DNA of 64,000 nt from Mesaphorura yosii (lineage: Eukaryota; Arthropoda; Collembola; Poduromorpha; Tullbergiidae), in contig WIXG01000073.1 of assembly GCA_009869945.1 (NCBI GenBank), forward strand, positions 186,001 to 250,000, written 5' to 3'. The position numbers were made by a program, and so were the translations under genes. The notes under the pieces were generated by a model. That model was not told where the DNA came from. It ran no database searches and saw only the letters and a program-made list of their open reading frames with translations. Numbering within the stretch: the stretch's first letter is position 1; the number at the start of each line of letters is the position of its first letter. Of this stretch, positions 1-11,600 are shown piece by piece.

Positions 1-1232
1 ACCCTGTCGACAAGATCGTGGGTGAGTTTTGATGTTTTGCACATCAGTAAATTTCAGAGTTGAAATATAAATGTTCTGAATTTGGTCATCAGTTTCGAAA
101 TATCATGAAATTGGTGGCAAGAGGGTAGACGTCAAGAAAGCTTTGAGCCGATCTGAAATGGCCAATATGAAAGGAGGGGGTGGTGGCGGCGGCCGAAGGG
201 ATGATGGACCACCAATGGGTACTTGGCTTGTTTGTTTCTAGTTCACTCAGTTTATATTCCATTTTATCTGACATCCTGGTATTTGAATTTTTAGGAGGCA
301 GAGGTGGTCCACCTATGCGTAGTGGAGGTTAGTGAACCAGCCTGTCTACAAGCAGTGGACCAGTAGAGCGCCTAACGTCACTTTGAAATGTAACTTGTAG
401 GTCATGGAGGTGGTCCAAGTCCATGGGGTGGACGTGGAGGACATGGTGGTGGTGGTGGAGATTGGAGTGGAGGAAATTGGGGAGGCGGATACAACGGTCC
501 GTGGGAGCAGAATGTGAACCAAGGATGGGGAGGTTCGCCTCTTTTTACAGATTATTCATTTGATGCTCGCTCCCCAACTCTGCTCACTCCCACCTTGTCG
601 CGTTCATATGTGTCTGTAGGTGGCAATCAGGGCTGGCAGGGTAACTCTGGAGGAGGTGGAGGATATTCCGACTTCGGTGGAGGTTATCAGCAAAGTTACA
701 GTGCGGGACCGATGCGGGGTGGAAACCAGTACGGAGGACGTCCAGCTCCTTATCAAGGTTCGATACCAATACCATCTTTATTTTTGGTTCTTCGAGCAAT
801 TCGAAGAAGTGCCTTCGCTTGTAATTGTATTCATTCATCGCTACAACTGCAACGAGTTCAGTTATTCAAATTTAACTTAACGAACACGTTTATAAATCCC
901 AGGACGAGATAACTTGAGCATGAACTACCAATATGGTCAACAATATTCTTCTTATAAAGCCTACCCCAGTAAGTTTTTTTTATTCTTTCATTTCGAGCAA
1001 TTACTAGATTTAGAAAAATTAAGGAAGATCCCAGGTTTTAACTTCGTTATTATTATAATTGTAAGATGATTCCTGGTAATATTAGACTAGGGACTGATTT
1101 CGTTGAGGCGAAAATCAAAATGTGGCATTCTTTAAAGCGAACTTGTTTTCCCTTTTGTGTCCAGGCGGAGGCTATTCTAGCGGCGGTGGCGGTGGCATGG
1201 GAGGTGGTGGCGGATACAGCCGCCGATACTAA
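1..1232 (+). CDS. hnRNP A/B-family RNA-binding protein, 3' part (5' end outside window)
   Basis: Nuclear RNA-binding protein of the hnRNP A1/Hrb87F/squid type, acting in pre-mRNA splicing, packaging and export. Exons: <1..21, 93..218, 295..327, 401..532, 620..757, 903..968, 1165..1232, giving the last 193 residues. The first two exons encode the end of the second RRM (motif VDKIV, then KYHEIGGKRVDVKKALS), as in hnRNP A1. The rest is a Gly-rich low-complexity tail with RGG-like, GGNW and YG repeats, ending in RRY and a TAA stop. Exon 620..757 contains GPMRGG, then Arg and a PY pair about 11 residues later, which resembles the M9 transportin-type nuclear localisation signal of hnRNP A1. All introns are 71-196 bp. 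RRM1 and the start codon lie upstream of base 1. The family call is firm; the exact orthologue is not decided. Confidence 0.93.
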
Positions 1233-1478
1233 AGTTAATCATAAGGTTTCTGCTGGTACGTCTTGCTCGTTTTAAATCTCTCACTTGGTATGACGTGTAG
1301 AACAACAAAAAGTATTATGGTTTCTAGGATAAATAGGATTTCGACCACTGCAATGATAAATGTAGATATTCGATATTTCCATGCTTAACTTTTACAAACG
1401 TATTCCAACATTGAAATCATTGAATATGTATAGCATAGGTATGTATGGTTTATTATCTTGTTAAACTGGTTAGCTTCT

Positions 1479-1484
1479 AATAAA
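1479..1484 (+). terminator. Polyadenylation signal of the hnRNP gene
   Basis: A canonical AATAAA lies 247 bases after the hnRNP stop codon in AT-rich 3'-UTR-like sequence. Assignment rests on position only. Confidence 0.5.
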
Positions 1485-2588
1485 TTAAATATCGACGTGG
1501 TTTATGCAGTTTATCCATTAAAGTGTAAGTAAATTTATTCAAGGGCGTAGTTTTTCGAATGTTGAGGAGATCTGCGGTAATTCAGGCTGCAGAATTGTCA
1601 AGTTTGTTCAGGAGGAAGTCAAATTCAAGAGGTACTCAGGAAAGATGGAGTCAATCAAGAGAAGGGAGAACAGGAAAGTTGGAAAGAGTCTTCGGCTGTA
1701 GATATCGTCGAATTCTAGAACAAGCAGAATGCAGAACGTAACAACTTAACAACATCAAGCAGTGAGCAGTTTGGTAGTCAGCAGTTCTCTCTTTGCTAAA
1801 TATCAAAGTCAACGTCAGTTCTACACAGACAGACACAGATTGGATATGTTGCGATAGTACAGAAATGAGAATGAGGAAGAAAGCAAGGGAGAAATTTAAT
1901 TGATTGAGTCGCAGGAGTGCAGGTATGAAATGATTAAATAGGTAGAAACTAAACCAAGGTAAAAATATGTCGTACCCGTGTGCCAACTGTTTCATTTTCT
2001 TCTTATATCTCGTTCTATTCAGTAACATTTTCATATTCATTTCAGCTACTTAAGTTATTTTTCTGTCTCATCCTCCTTGAATTTCCTTTAATCGGTTGAC
2101 CGACCCAAGTCGAGCTTTCTTTTCTGTGTGGCCTTTCCATTTACTTCTGTGTGCTCCTGTTTGTAATATGATTCTAATAATTAATGCAGGAATCTTGAGC
2201 TAGTGCATGCGTGGAAGTTCTACCGGTTCAGAAAGGATGCTGGGATGAGGCTGATTCAAAAGCATGATTCATCATGAGTTAAGTAAGTGACGGCTGAAGA
2301 AGGCGACTTTATTTTTCGTTTTCAAATTCGCATTAAAATTAAGCACACAAGGTGAAAGTAAATTGTTGTTAATACTGTCGAAATTACAAACACGTCAAAC
2401 TAGTAAAACGTAGCTAAGAAGGAAAGGATTAAAACTTCGTTAATTGCAAAATTATTTGATGGCACTTTTTTGATTTGGCAGTGATGCTCGAGGAGGAGGT
2501 GATTCTTTGGCTATGGATTGAGGCTGCAGCCCGCTGGACAAATGGTGCTTCATGACTTTGCCAACTTTACACAAGAATCCACGGATCT
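1485..2588. other. Intergenic region between convergent hnRNP and RSU1 genes
   Basis: No conserved coding sequence is seen. The stretch must hold the 3' UTR of the leftward RSU1 gene (roughly 2290-2588) and possibly a longer hnRNP 3' UTR. A 129-codon open frame on the minus strand (1651..2040) is of biased composition, lacks recognisable motifs and is not taken as a gene. Confidence 0.6.
2308..2313 (-). terminator. Candidate polyadenylation signal of RSU1
   Basis: TTTATT on the plus strand reads AATAAA on the minus strand, 276 bases beyond the RSU1 stop codon. Position is the only evidence. Confidence 0.4.
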
Positions 2589-4176
2589 CTAGCGCCGGAC
2601 GCGGTGAGCGTTTCCGTAAAGACTGAAATTATCACATGATACATGAATGATTGCCATCATATTCAAAGATTTTATGACTGACGTAACTAAAAGACTGAAT
2701 AAACTGTACTTACGTTTTGTACATGTCCGTCTTGACATAATCCAGCAAGTGATGCGTGCCCAATACGTAGTGATCCTGTAGTAGAGGGGCCAGCGGATTT
2801 TCCTCCAGACGAATGACGCTGCGATTGCCTCCAAGATCCAAGTGTGCTACATTCACAATTCGCATTCGTTAATTTAAGCTCCGCATACATAAGTTAAATT
2901 CGATCAGTTCACTATTTTTCTTACCAATTTCCGGTGGCACCAACTGAAGCCCATTCCCTTGCGCATGAAGTTCACGAAGGCGGGTCAAGTTGCCAATTTC
3001 CCGTGGAATATACTCAATTTTGTTGTTTCGAATCACAAGCTGAGAGAAAATCAGGTTAAATCACTGCTTAGCAAATATTTTGTTATGATTCCTCAAAACT
3101 TACAATCTGTAGATTCCTGAGTCGACCAATTTCAGGTGAGATGCTCCTAAGGAAATTGTCTCCAAGATACAAGGCACGCAGCGATTCTATGTTCACAAAG
3201 GAATACACAATTAGAATTCGATTAGAAGGCCAGGCCAAGAATCGCACCGGCGCACATTTCTTACCCATCATCCAGAAATTGGCCGAAAGGCCATCCTCAC
3301 TCAAATTGTTGTGGGTCACGTCCAGCACTTCAAGCATTGGACAGGCACCAAATCCACGCCCCAACGAAACAATGCGATTTAAGGCCACTGAAACACGAAA
3401 CAGGAATGTTCTTACAGAATGATTGAAACGCATTTATCCTCCATGGCACATGGCATAGGCATTATAAAAAAAACATACCATTTAAAATGCGAAGCTTTGG
3501 TAGTGACGAAATTGCCGTTGGAAGCTCTTCTAGTTGATTGTTGAACAACGTAAGAATCTCCAGATTCATGAGTGTGGCGATGGACGATGGAATACCTAAA
3601 TGATGACATAAACGAGTTCAGGAAAAACATCTTTGCTTTGCAGTTGCTGAACCGCACTTCATGACAGAAGTTTTAATGGCGCTGAGATGATGTCTTACTT
3701 TTGATCTTGTTGTGGCTCAGAGTAAGCCGAGTGACAAATTCCAATGAAACTGCAACGAGAAAGAAAGACGATGCATATTCATTGTGTACGTTTGGGTGTC
3801 GAGATTCACTCGAAAGTGAAAGGGTCATTAAACATTTTAAGCTCTGCTCCTAATGAAGCACATGTCTCTCATCAAGACACATCACAAGCCGAATAGAAAA
3901 ATTGGCTCGAGACACAAACAGAGTATCTTTGCCCCTCTCAAAAATGGAACCTTGCCCAAATTCCATTTATGGTCAAATCGATAATAAAAAAATGGGCAAA
4001 GACTAAATGTGGGCGAACGCCCAAAACAAGATTGAATTAAGGTGCGTACAATTGTTGTTCTATTGCTTACACAAGCCAGGCAGCTCCTCCATGGCCATCA
4101 ACCCCTTGTCCACCAGATCCAGCTCTGGATTCCGGATTTCGCGAGCCTCCTCAAGCACACGTTTAGCCTTCGTCAT
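2589..4176 (-). CDS. RSU1: Ras suppressor protein 1 (leucine-rich repeat adaptor), complete
   Basis: Cytoplasmic leucine-rich repeat protein that binds PINCH in the integrin-linked kinase/PINCH/parvin adhesion complex and influences Ras/JNK signalling (family knowledge). Minus-strand exons in coding order: 4176..4071, 3749..3699, 3595..3479, 3387..3265, 3186..3104, 3039..2925, 2846..2714, 2622..2589; together 762 bases, 253 aa, with all phases matching. Visible landmarks are LTLSHNKI, LFNNQLEELP, GRGFGACPMLEVLD, NNLSEDGL, SLRALYLGDNFL, REIGNLTRLREL and the C-cap region around ENPLAPLLQDHYVLG, each aligning in order with vertebrate RSU1. The protein ends at VRR soon after the YKTLYG motif, so it lacks most of the Lys-rich tail of the 277-aa human protein. 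The ATG at 4176 gives the expected N-terminus. It converges with the hnRNP gene and diverges from channel A. Confidence 0.95.
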
Positions 4177-6091
4177 TTTGGAGTTGCCAACAAAATTGCA
4201 AGAGACTGGAGATGAGTCCATCCTGCTGCACTTGGTTTTATATGAATTTATACGCCTTATCTTGTGTGTTGTACGTGCTATGTCGTATGTGCTATTGCGC
4301 TATGCAGGACAGTGGTGGAGTCGTGGTTTTTCTGAGGTACCAGCACGGCCGACAGTGTAACGTAAATAAAAGTATGAAAAAGGATACAAAATAGTTTCGC
4401 TTTGTACTTTGTGGTTGTGCCAATGGCTAATACTGGTAACTGGGACTTGATCTTGGTCTTGTGGCCCTCTGCGTTCAAGACCAGACGCACAATGCACAAT
4501 AATTCACTGTGTGTCAAATATTTTAATGCTGCTGACTGTTGACTCCCTGCCCTACCTGCTCGCAAGACTTGTCTCTTGTATAAGTTGAATGGGCGAGATT
4601 TGCTTCGAACATGCTTTCGTGGTGACACCCACGCACGAAATGAGGTACAAACAGTGCAAAGATTTGTGCTCAGATTCAGAACATTCAGAAGTATGAAGCA
4701 ACTCTTATTTGACTTGGTATCAACATGAGGCTGAAGATGCATTTTTGTGCGTACTCTTAAAATAATGTACGATGATATGTTTGGTGATTTTGGCATTTGC
4801 CGTTGACTCACACGAATTCGGGCTCTGTACTGTGATTCGCACCGAGATCAACCCTTAAATCTGGCCGACCTCTTCATTTCCGGTCCCAAACGAAAAATTC
4901 TCACGTTCCCCAAGTCCAAATCGCCCAATCACGGAGCCTAAGCATTGAATTGTACGACCTGTATTTGAATTATGCGATCATGCCTCTTGATATTATAATT
5001 CCGGTCCCAAATGTTACTATTTGACTATTCGCAAGGTCTTTGATAATGGCAAAATCTCGTGCCATGCGCGGCCGCTTTCTCCCCGATGCCTCGTCCCCAG
5101 GTTCTAGAGTTCTAGTTCTCGCTTCCACGTATGAGAACGCGAGATTAGTCCCGGAGCTAACCAGTACCAGTTCAAAGCTTGCATGCAAGCCACACTCAAG
5201 TTAGAATAGAGCATTTTCAACCTTTTGTTGTTTGCTTGCGACAACCAGTTTCGGTCGGTTCTGGAACGGTCTCAGGCACTAATCTGGTCGATCTTTCCTG
5301 AAGTACGTGCGAAGTTGACCATAAAGTAGAGCATTCTTCCGAGTGACATCTGGGCAGACTGCGTCTCAATTTGCGTTTAGTAAGTGACTCACTTACCACT
5401 GTGTTTAGATCGGATTTTTGGAGTCAATCTTCGTTCAACCGTTGTAGAGATATCAAATTCTGAGTACAAGGGCTAGAAACTAAAATCATTTAAACTTGAG
5501 CGTGAAGATTTAACAACTCGACGTGGCTTCGTGTTAAGGTTTGTACGCCCTTTTCACATTTTATTGACGATTAGCTGGGTTAATCAATACTTTTAGCCCA
5601 AGCAAAGGGTGAAAATAGCCAACAAGGCGTACAGATCAAATTTCCACACACTGGAAAACGTGTGACTGTGGTTTCTACTTTAGCGCTATTGCTATTTGCG
5701 TAATGACAACAATTTATATTCAACGCAAGTTCGTGTCTGTAGCTTAGAGCACGAAAGCACTTTGGCATAAAAGTTTTATATTTCATAGAATGGATTAAAA
5801 AGAAAGGCGCATAAGATGATGGTCTCATGAGTGGATAAGTCGTAAAATTTAGGCATAAACGGGAAACATTGCGTCATGAAATATTAATGAGGACCGCTTA
5901 GCCCTCCCGACCGAATATAATTACGAAATTAATGGCTAAGCCTTGCCATTCGTGGCAGTGCGGTGGCAGCCCTTGCATGAGGATTGCTTAATTTTTGGTG
6001 GAATGTTTTTCTTCATAGGAAATTTCTAATTCTAGTTCTACTGCACAGGGTTTTGATGAAGTAATTTGGATTTGGAATTAGTATCAGGCAA
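4177..6091. promoter_or_regulatory. Divergent upstream region of RSU1 (-) and channel A (+)
   Basis: This 1.9-kb stretch lies between two start codons pointing away from each other, so it must hold the 5' UTRs and promoters of both genes. I saw no clear TATA box or extra coding exon. A 177-codon minus-strand open frame (4278..4811) shows no motif and no family resemblance. Confidence 0.5.
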
Positions 6092-8316
6092 ATGCTATCA
6101 GCTTTCGAATTCGTGACGACCGTCGCATTTCTCGTCCTCTCCTGCGTCGGCTTTCAGCAGCAGTATGCCGGAGCTACTGGATATTATACCCCAGCGGATA
6201 TTCCGGTCTTAAAGTAAATGTCCTAATTTTATCACTAACCACGCCCTTTTAATCGTAATTACACCTCGATGGGTGGATTTGACCTTTCCGTGCCCTTTTT
6301 TCAGTATCAGCTCAAGCCTCAGTGAGCAGGACGCTCTGGATCGGCTTCTGAATCGCTCTCGGTATGATACGCGAAGTGGGCCACCTTCAGATGGTACGAG
6401 CGAAGACAGTGAGTGCAAAGAGTTCCGGTTTGCATCATGTGATTAAGTTCTGTTCGATTTTTTAGTTCCCGTCATCGTGCAGATGGGTATTCTGCTCCTT
6501 GTTGTTGCCTCACCTGACGAATCCTCACTCGTAAGTCGACTCGCAATTAATTACCGGGGCTGTTGGCAAACAACATTGATTGATGAGCGAGCGCTAATAT
6601 TTACTGCTATTTCATTAGAAATACGAGATTGACTTTCTGTTAAACATGGAGTGGATGGACAACAGACTGCGCTACAGAATAATCGACGAGGACGACGGCC
6701 TTCACAAAAGACAACGCCCATTCACAAGATCCCAGTACGAGCAAGAGAAACAATACTCAATCCACAACTACGCTGCGCTGCCACTGAAATACGAGCAATT
6801 GAAGAAGGGATTCCTGGACGGACTGCATCATTCTGATGTCGTCTGGATTCCCGACATTTACTTTGTAAAACATGGTGAATTCCGACAACACATCGAGCCC
6901 AAACACCTGGCACTCAGGATTTTTCCGGATGGACGGATTTTATTCACTACGAGAAAGTATTTGATTTTGTCGTGCTCTGGTGAACCACAGGTGAAGAGTT
7001 AGCTCGTTGTTACTACTTTAATTCCGAAACTGACCACAGTTCTTAAAACCTGTTAGGTTTTTCCATTTGACGTTGCAAACTGCTCGTTTTCGCTGGAAAG
7101 TGGTAATTTTTTCATTACATTTACAAAAGAACACGACTTTAAGCATTTAATAACCACTGAATCCTCTTGCAATTTACAATCTGCAGTTGTGCACGAGCAA
7201 GATCTGCTGGATTTTCAGTGGTTCAACAACTCCAGACATTTGAAGGCCTCAGACTCGTTGAGAAGAGTGAACACTTACTTTGTGTCGAATATGACAGGAT
7301 ACTGCCCACATAAGTCTGCACATGGCAGAGGTAATCGTACCCCACATATCAATCTTAATCGTGATTGTCACCTGTGCTAACTTGGCGAACACGCGAACTC
7401 ATTTAATAGGCGAATTCAGCTGTCTTCAGGTCGAGATGATTTTCAGCCGTGACCGGGCTTATTATTTCACAACAGTCTTCATCCCTGGCATAATTTTGGT
7501 GACATCATCGTTCATCACGTTCTGGCTGGAATGGAATGCTGTGGCCGCACGAATCATGCTTGGCGTGACGACAATGCTCAACTTTTTCATCACGAGGTAA
7601 ACCGGGCTCACGAACTTTCTCAATTATGCGGCAATCCTGCGACAAGCCTTTGCAACCCTCGTTGACTTTGGCTTTTTGCACATTAACAGCAATCGATTTC
7701 GGGTCACACTTCCCGTCGTGTCGGAACTTCATGCGATGAATATTTGGGAAGGGTTTTCCATGAGTTTCATTTACTCGGCACTGCTTGAATTCATCATCGT
7801 GAACTACGTGGGAAGGAAAAGGCCGAGAATATTCACAAAGGCAGAGACGGCAAAAGTAAGATTAGTACAAAATTACTTTCACGTAGCGCCCAACCCAACC
7901 GAAATGCTATCGCTAAAGTGCTTAGTACTCAGTCACTTCCTTACCCTTAATTTTGATGCCATGCTTTGATTAAACTCAGGGCATCGAGCAGTCACCCGAT
8001 GAGAATAATGAGAATTTGGACACGCAGCAAGAAGCGGCGGAACCGGGGAGAAAGTCGCCCAATCTGCTGAACATTAATATTCAGGTAGTACATTGACGTC
8101 AATTTCAAAGCGGTGGAGTGGCTTTCAACTTCAAACAGAATTTTCAACCATCAAACTAATGACATTTGTGTTTCGCAGGTGCTTCAGCAGCGCATGTTTC
8201 AGGACCCCATCAAGACAGCGAAAACGATTGATGTCATATCGAGAATTGTATTCCCAGTCGCGTACTCCATTGTTCTAGTTGTTTTCTTTGTTAAGTTTCT
8301 TGGCGTTTTTAATTAG
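6092..8316 (+). CDS. Cys-loop ligand-gated channel subunit A, Hodor/pHCl-2-like, complete
   Basis: Pentameric plasma-membrane channel subunit of the arthropod pH/zinc-responsive chloride-channel group (Drosophila CG11340/hodor, CG6927, CG7589 relatives). Exons: 6092..6213, 6305..6408, 6466..6530, 6619..6990, 7057..7102, 7187..7330, 7410..7596, 7690..7855, 7980..8084, 8179..8316; 482 aa, phases consistent. A hydrophobic signal peptide occupies about residues 1-21. The Cys-loop is C216-x13-C230 with the FPFD core, and a second pair C276/C289 lies in loop C, as in GluCl/GlyR/pHCl channels. M1 is about 303-325 (IPGIILV), M2 327-350, M3 363-386, M4 458-480; the M3-M4 loop is short. Family motifs include DGLHH, VWIPDIYFVKHG, SELHAMNIW and VNYVGRKRP. 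Oddity: M2 reads AAR, not PAR, and has Ile at 13' instead of Thr, so anion selectivity is uncertain. The ligand cannot be told from sequence. Confidence 0.93.
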
Positions 8317-8649
8317 ACACTCATTTCTTAATGCGAATACCAAAATACTCAAGAGTTCTTCACCTTCACCGCTTCAACGACTTAGACTTCGAATGCAACA
8401 GAACATAGAAAGACATATCCAACCGATTAAAATACTACAACACTACGGACTACGGACAATTGCGAAACTGTAATTAGAGTCCAGAATTATGCAAATACAA
8501 CGAATACACAGCGATACATCTGTGCCTAAAGAAGCAGAGCTCCATCACATAAGCTACGATTGACTAAGATAATGATGTTAGACCAATTAATCCAGCTGTC
8601 CTTGCATTTCTAGAACGTATTTCTTTAACGCTTCACTATTTGAGCTGAG

Positions 8650-8655
8650 AATAAA
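8650..8655 (+). terminator. Candidate polyadenylation signal of channel A
   Basis: AATAAA, 334 bases after the channel A stop codon; the first canonical hexamer seen downstream. Confidence 0.4.
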
Positions 8656-11600
8656 CACTGCAATGGCGTATTTGTCCAGTTCGTTATCCCAAATGCTCTA
8701 ATCATCAATCAACCGAACCCGTTTTTCGAGACAAATGGTTCTTAATCAAACTCTACGGCGATTGAAAATCGCCATCGCCTCTCACCCATTGCCAGCTATC
8801 TCCATTCATACCCTTCGAACCCGAATTTAATATTCTATTCACTTTTGTCCATCTTTTGCCGTCGTTCGCTCTTTCGGGTCATGCATTTTACATAAGCGTG
8901 AACAATCTTTGACCCGCGTCCGTGTGGAGCTGGAACTGAACCTGAATTGATGTTGGTCTCTGTCCCTAATAAAACTGCGATAATGTAAGTTATACGCTTT
9001 GAGGCATGGCACGGATAAATATTTGATCAAGTTTATACCACCTCTGATGTGATCGTGGTATAAGAGTATCGTGGACTCGCACCACCTTACTTGCGAAAAC
9101 TGCGAATTCGGTTTGTGTTTGCAAGAATTCCCCATTCTAAAATGCAAGCAATGTTCTAACACCTTTGCGGAACAAGACCAGCGAGAGCGAGACCAGGCCA
9201 TGTTCGACTAGGAATATGAACACAAGAACAGAACAAGAGCGAGTGCATGCGCTCCGGCTCTGTGTTCCAATGAATTCGGTTCGGTTCAGTGTGGTTTGGT
9301 TTGGCTTGACATACAAACCCATTCTCAAGTGGCTTCAGCGCTCAGTTGTTATTTGTGCTTCTAGAATCTAGAAGGGTTGATACGAGTCGCTGCTCGTGCA
9401 TTGCGGTGTGGTGCATTGCTGTGCCGTGTGAGACACTGAATTGGTGGATTTATGACTTCATTGGTCTAGTCCAGTCCATGGTCGTCGTCTTCATCTTCAT
9501 CTGCAACGTCTCATCTTTCGCCGTTTACGGTGTGCGCTCATTAAAAATCTCCAAACTTGTGTCTCTGCGGCAAGAAAAACCGAGAAGCATATTCGGCATT
9601 CTGCATCCACTCACAACGTGTCTTTGATAAAATCTCCGGTCCAACGTTCACAGCAAGATTCCAGGTACAGTGACGATGTGTGGACTATTAATTAGACCAG
9701 AGGACGCCGCAACACTCAGGACAGAGAACCAAAGCTCCTGGGCTTGCCCTCAAAAATTATGATTGATGAAGAAATTTCCTGTCTCTCTGCATCGCATCGT
9801 TGTAACTTCGGAAGAGAATTTCGTGGAGCTGCGTAGCGTGGAAATCTTGAACAAAGAGCAGCATCCTTCTTAAAGATAAACGAATTCAAACTCTGCGTAT
9901 TCTGAAATGATGAGGGCCAGACAAATGTAAGGGCACAAGTGCAAGATCGCAGGTCACCAGCCCAAAAGCGTGCCTGCTCGCCTGCATGCTACCGCCAACA
10001 GTAAAAAGTTATTTGCAGCAATAATAATAACAGAAACAATTCACCAAGCTTCAGTGCTCAGGACACGAGACACGTGAAACGAACCGAACCCAGCCGGCAG
10101 CACAAAGAGAATCCGCCAATTCTCAATTCGCAGAGTACGAGTGAAATGTGAAGGTGAATGTGAAAGTGAGAGCTACAAAAAGTAATATGATATTTGATGT
10201 GTTTAAGTTTACGATCTTTTATTTTGAACAAGTGCGAGTGTGCACAGTTCCGGCCACACGATCGAGGGTGATCCGCAGCCAGGAAAATAAGATTTCCACG
10301 TAACGCGTAACAGTAACGTGTTTGCACTTTGCTTTGCACGCGGCAGAGGCACGCGATAATAGCATTTCGCGTTTCTCGTTCGCAATTCGTAAACTTGCAC
10401 TTTGACTGCGACTGTAACAGGAACGGAGTTCGTCTCGTCGCCTGTCTTTCATGTTCGTAGTTCGCATGTTTATTGCATGAGATCATAAAGTTGGCGTGGT
10501 GTGGTGCTGGAACAGGAAAAAAGAATTTCTGAACAAAACAACGGGAGAAAAAGAGAATAGAACATGAGAAAACACTTTCTGTTGGACAACTTCATGTGCA
10601 TGTGACTGTACTACGATTGTAACTGTGAGACGATGCGGCGCATCACAACAAACGACAATGCGAAGATGACAAAATTGAATTTGGTGAAGACGGGATGAGA
10701 AAGTGCGGAGTGCATGCAGGGCTCCAGGCCAGAGTGGATTTGTCTCGTTTCTGTTTATGAGCAACAGACGCCGACGCTCTGCCCCGCTGTTAATGACCAG
10801 CAACTTTGCCTGACTTGAAATTTTGATCAAAGGTAAGTTCGGGCTTCGGGCTTAATGCACACAAGCCCGTGCTCACTCAGTCGATTGTCCCTTCGCAAGT
10901 CGCGTCCTTCAATAATTAACTCGACTGGATCAAATACCAAGCGAGAATACAAAACAAGTTGCGGTTTGCTTCCCGATTTCCGCAAACATGACTTAAATCA
11001 TTGGAAAGCGTGAGCTGTGCTTGTTTTGTTGGTTAGTAGCTCGTGTTCATGTCAAATAGGGGAAATAATTTGTCTCTATCTCGTTCCCGTTGTCCATGAG
11101 GCAGTCCGCAGTCTATCATTGCCATTACTATTGATTTAACCTCAAAGAGAGCATTGCAAACTAGAAACTACAGACACGAATGAACAAACCAACCGCAGTG
11201 AAATGAATTAGCAGACTTCCGGAGCTCGCAGCCCTTGATACCTGTCTTGCACGTCTTTCCGCCTTTCCTGTTGTCCTTGGTTGTACGGGAAGGCTGCAAT
11301 CGCAAAGCATGTGCTGAATTTTTTATTTCAATTTCTCGCTGGAATCAGTAAGAGAGGAGAGAAACCTAAATTCAGGAAGAGTGTCCAGAGAGGAAGAATT
11401 GATCCGCCGTCGATTTGGTCCCTGGATGCTGGCTTTGATGGCTTCTTGACGTCTGACGACGAAGATTGGAGGTCTAATCTTCACTTTTCACCGAGTGGGA
11501 GGCTGTACACTGCCCAGCAGTGTGCTTGATGTTTGGTGACAGGCGTCTCTTCTGCATTCTGCTTTGAGAAGTTTGAAAGTTATGAATTAAATTACGGCAA

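Noticed and set aside
1651-2040. 129-codon minus-strand frame in the hnRNP/RSU1 interval
   Set aside because: Leu/Ser/Cys-rich with no motif; lies in 3' UTR/intergenic sequence beyond the RSU1 stop.
2370-2380. TAATACTGTC, identical to the start of miR-8/miR-200
   Set aside because: The match stops after ten bases and no hairpin partner is visible; coincidence in AT-rich sequence.
4278-4811. 177-codon open frame on the minus strand upstream of RSU1
   Set aside because: Longest frame in the region, but it has no recognisable domain, a composition typical of chance translation, and lies in the divergent promoter area.
7189-7380. 63-codon plus-strand frame in channel A
   Set aside because: It is exon 6 read on into intron 6; the donor at 7331 and the acceptor before 7410 restore the conserved loop C.
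10058-10486. 142-codon minus-strand frame and overlapping frames near 10.2-10.5 kb
   Set aside because: Several frames are open at once because of low stop density; no family motif and no supporting splice structure.
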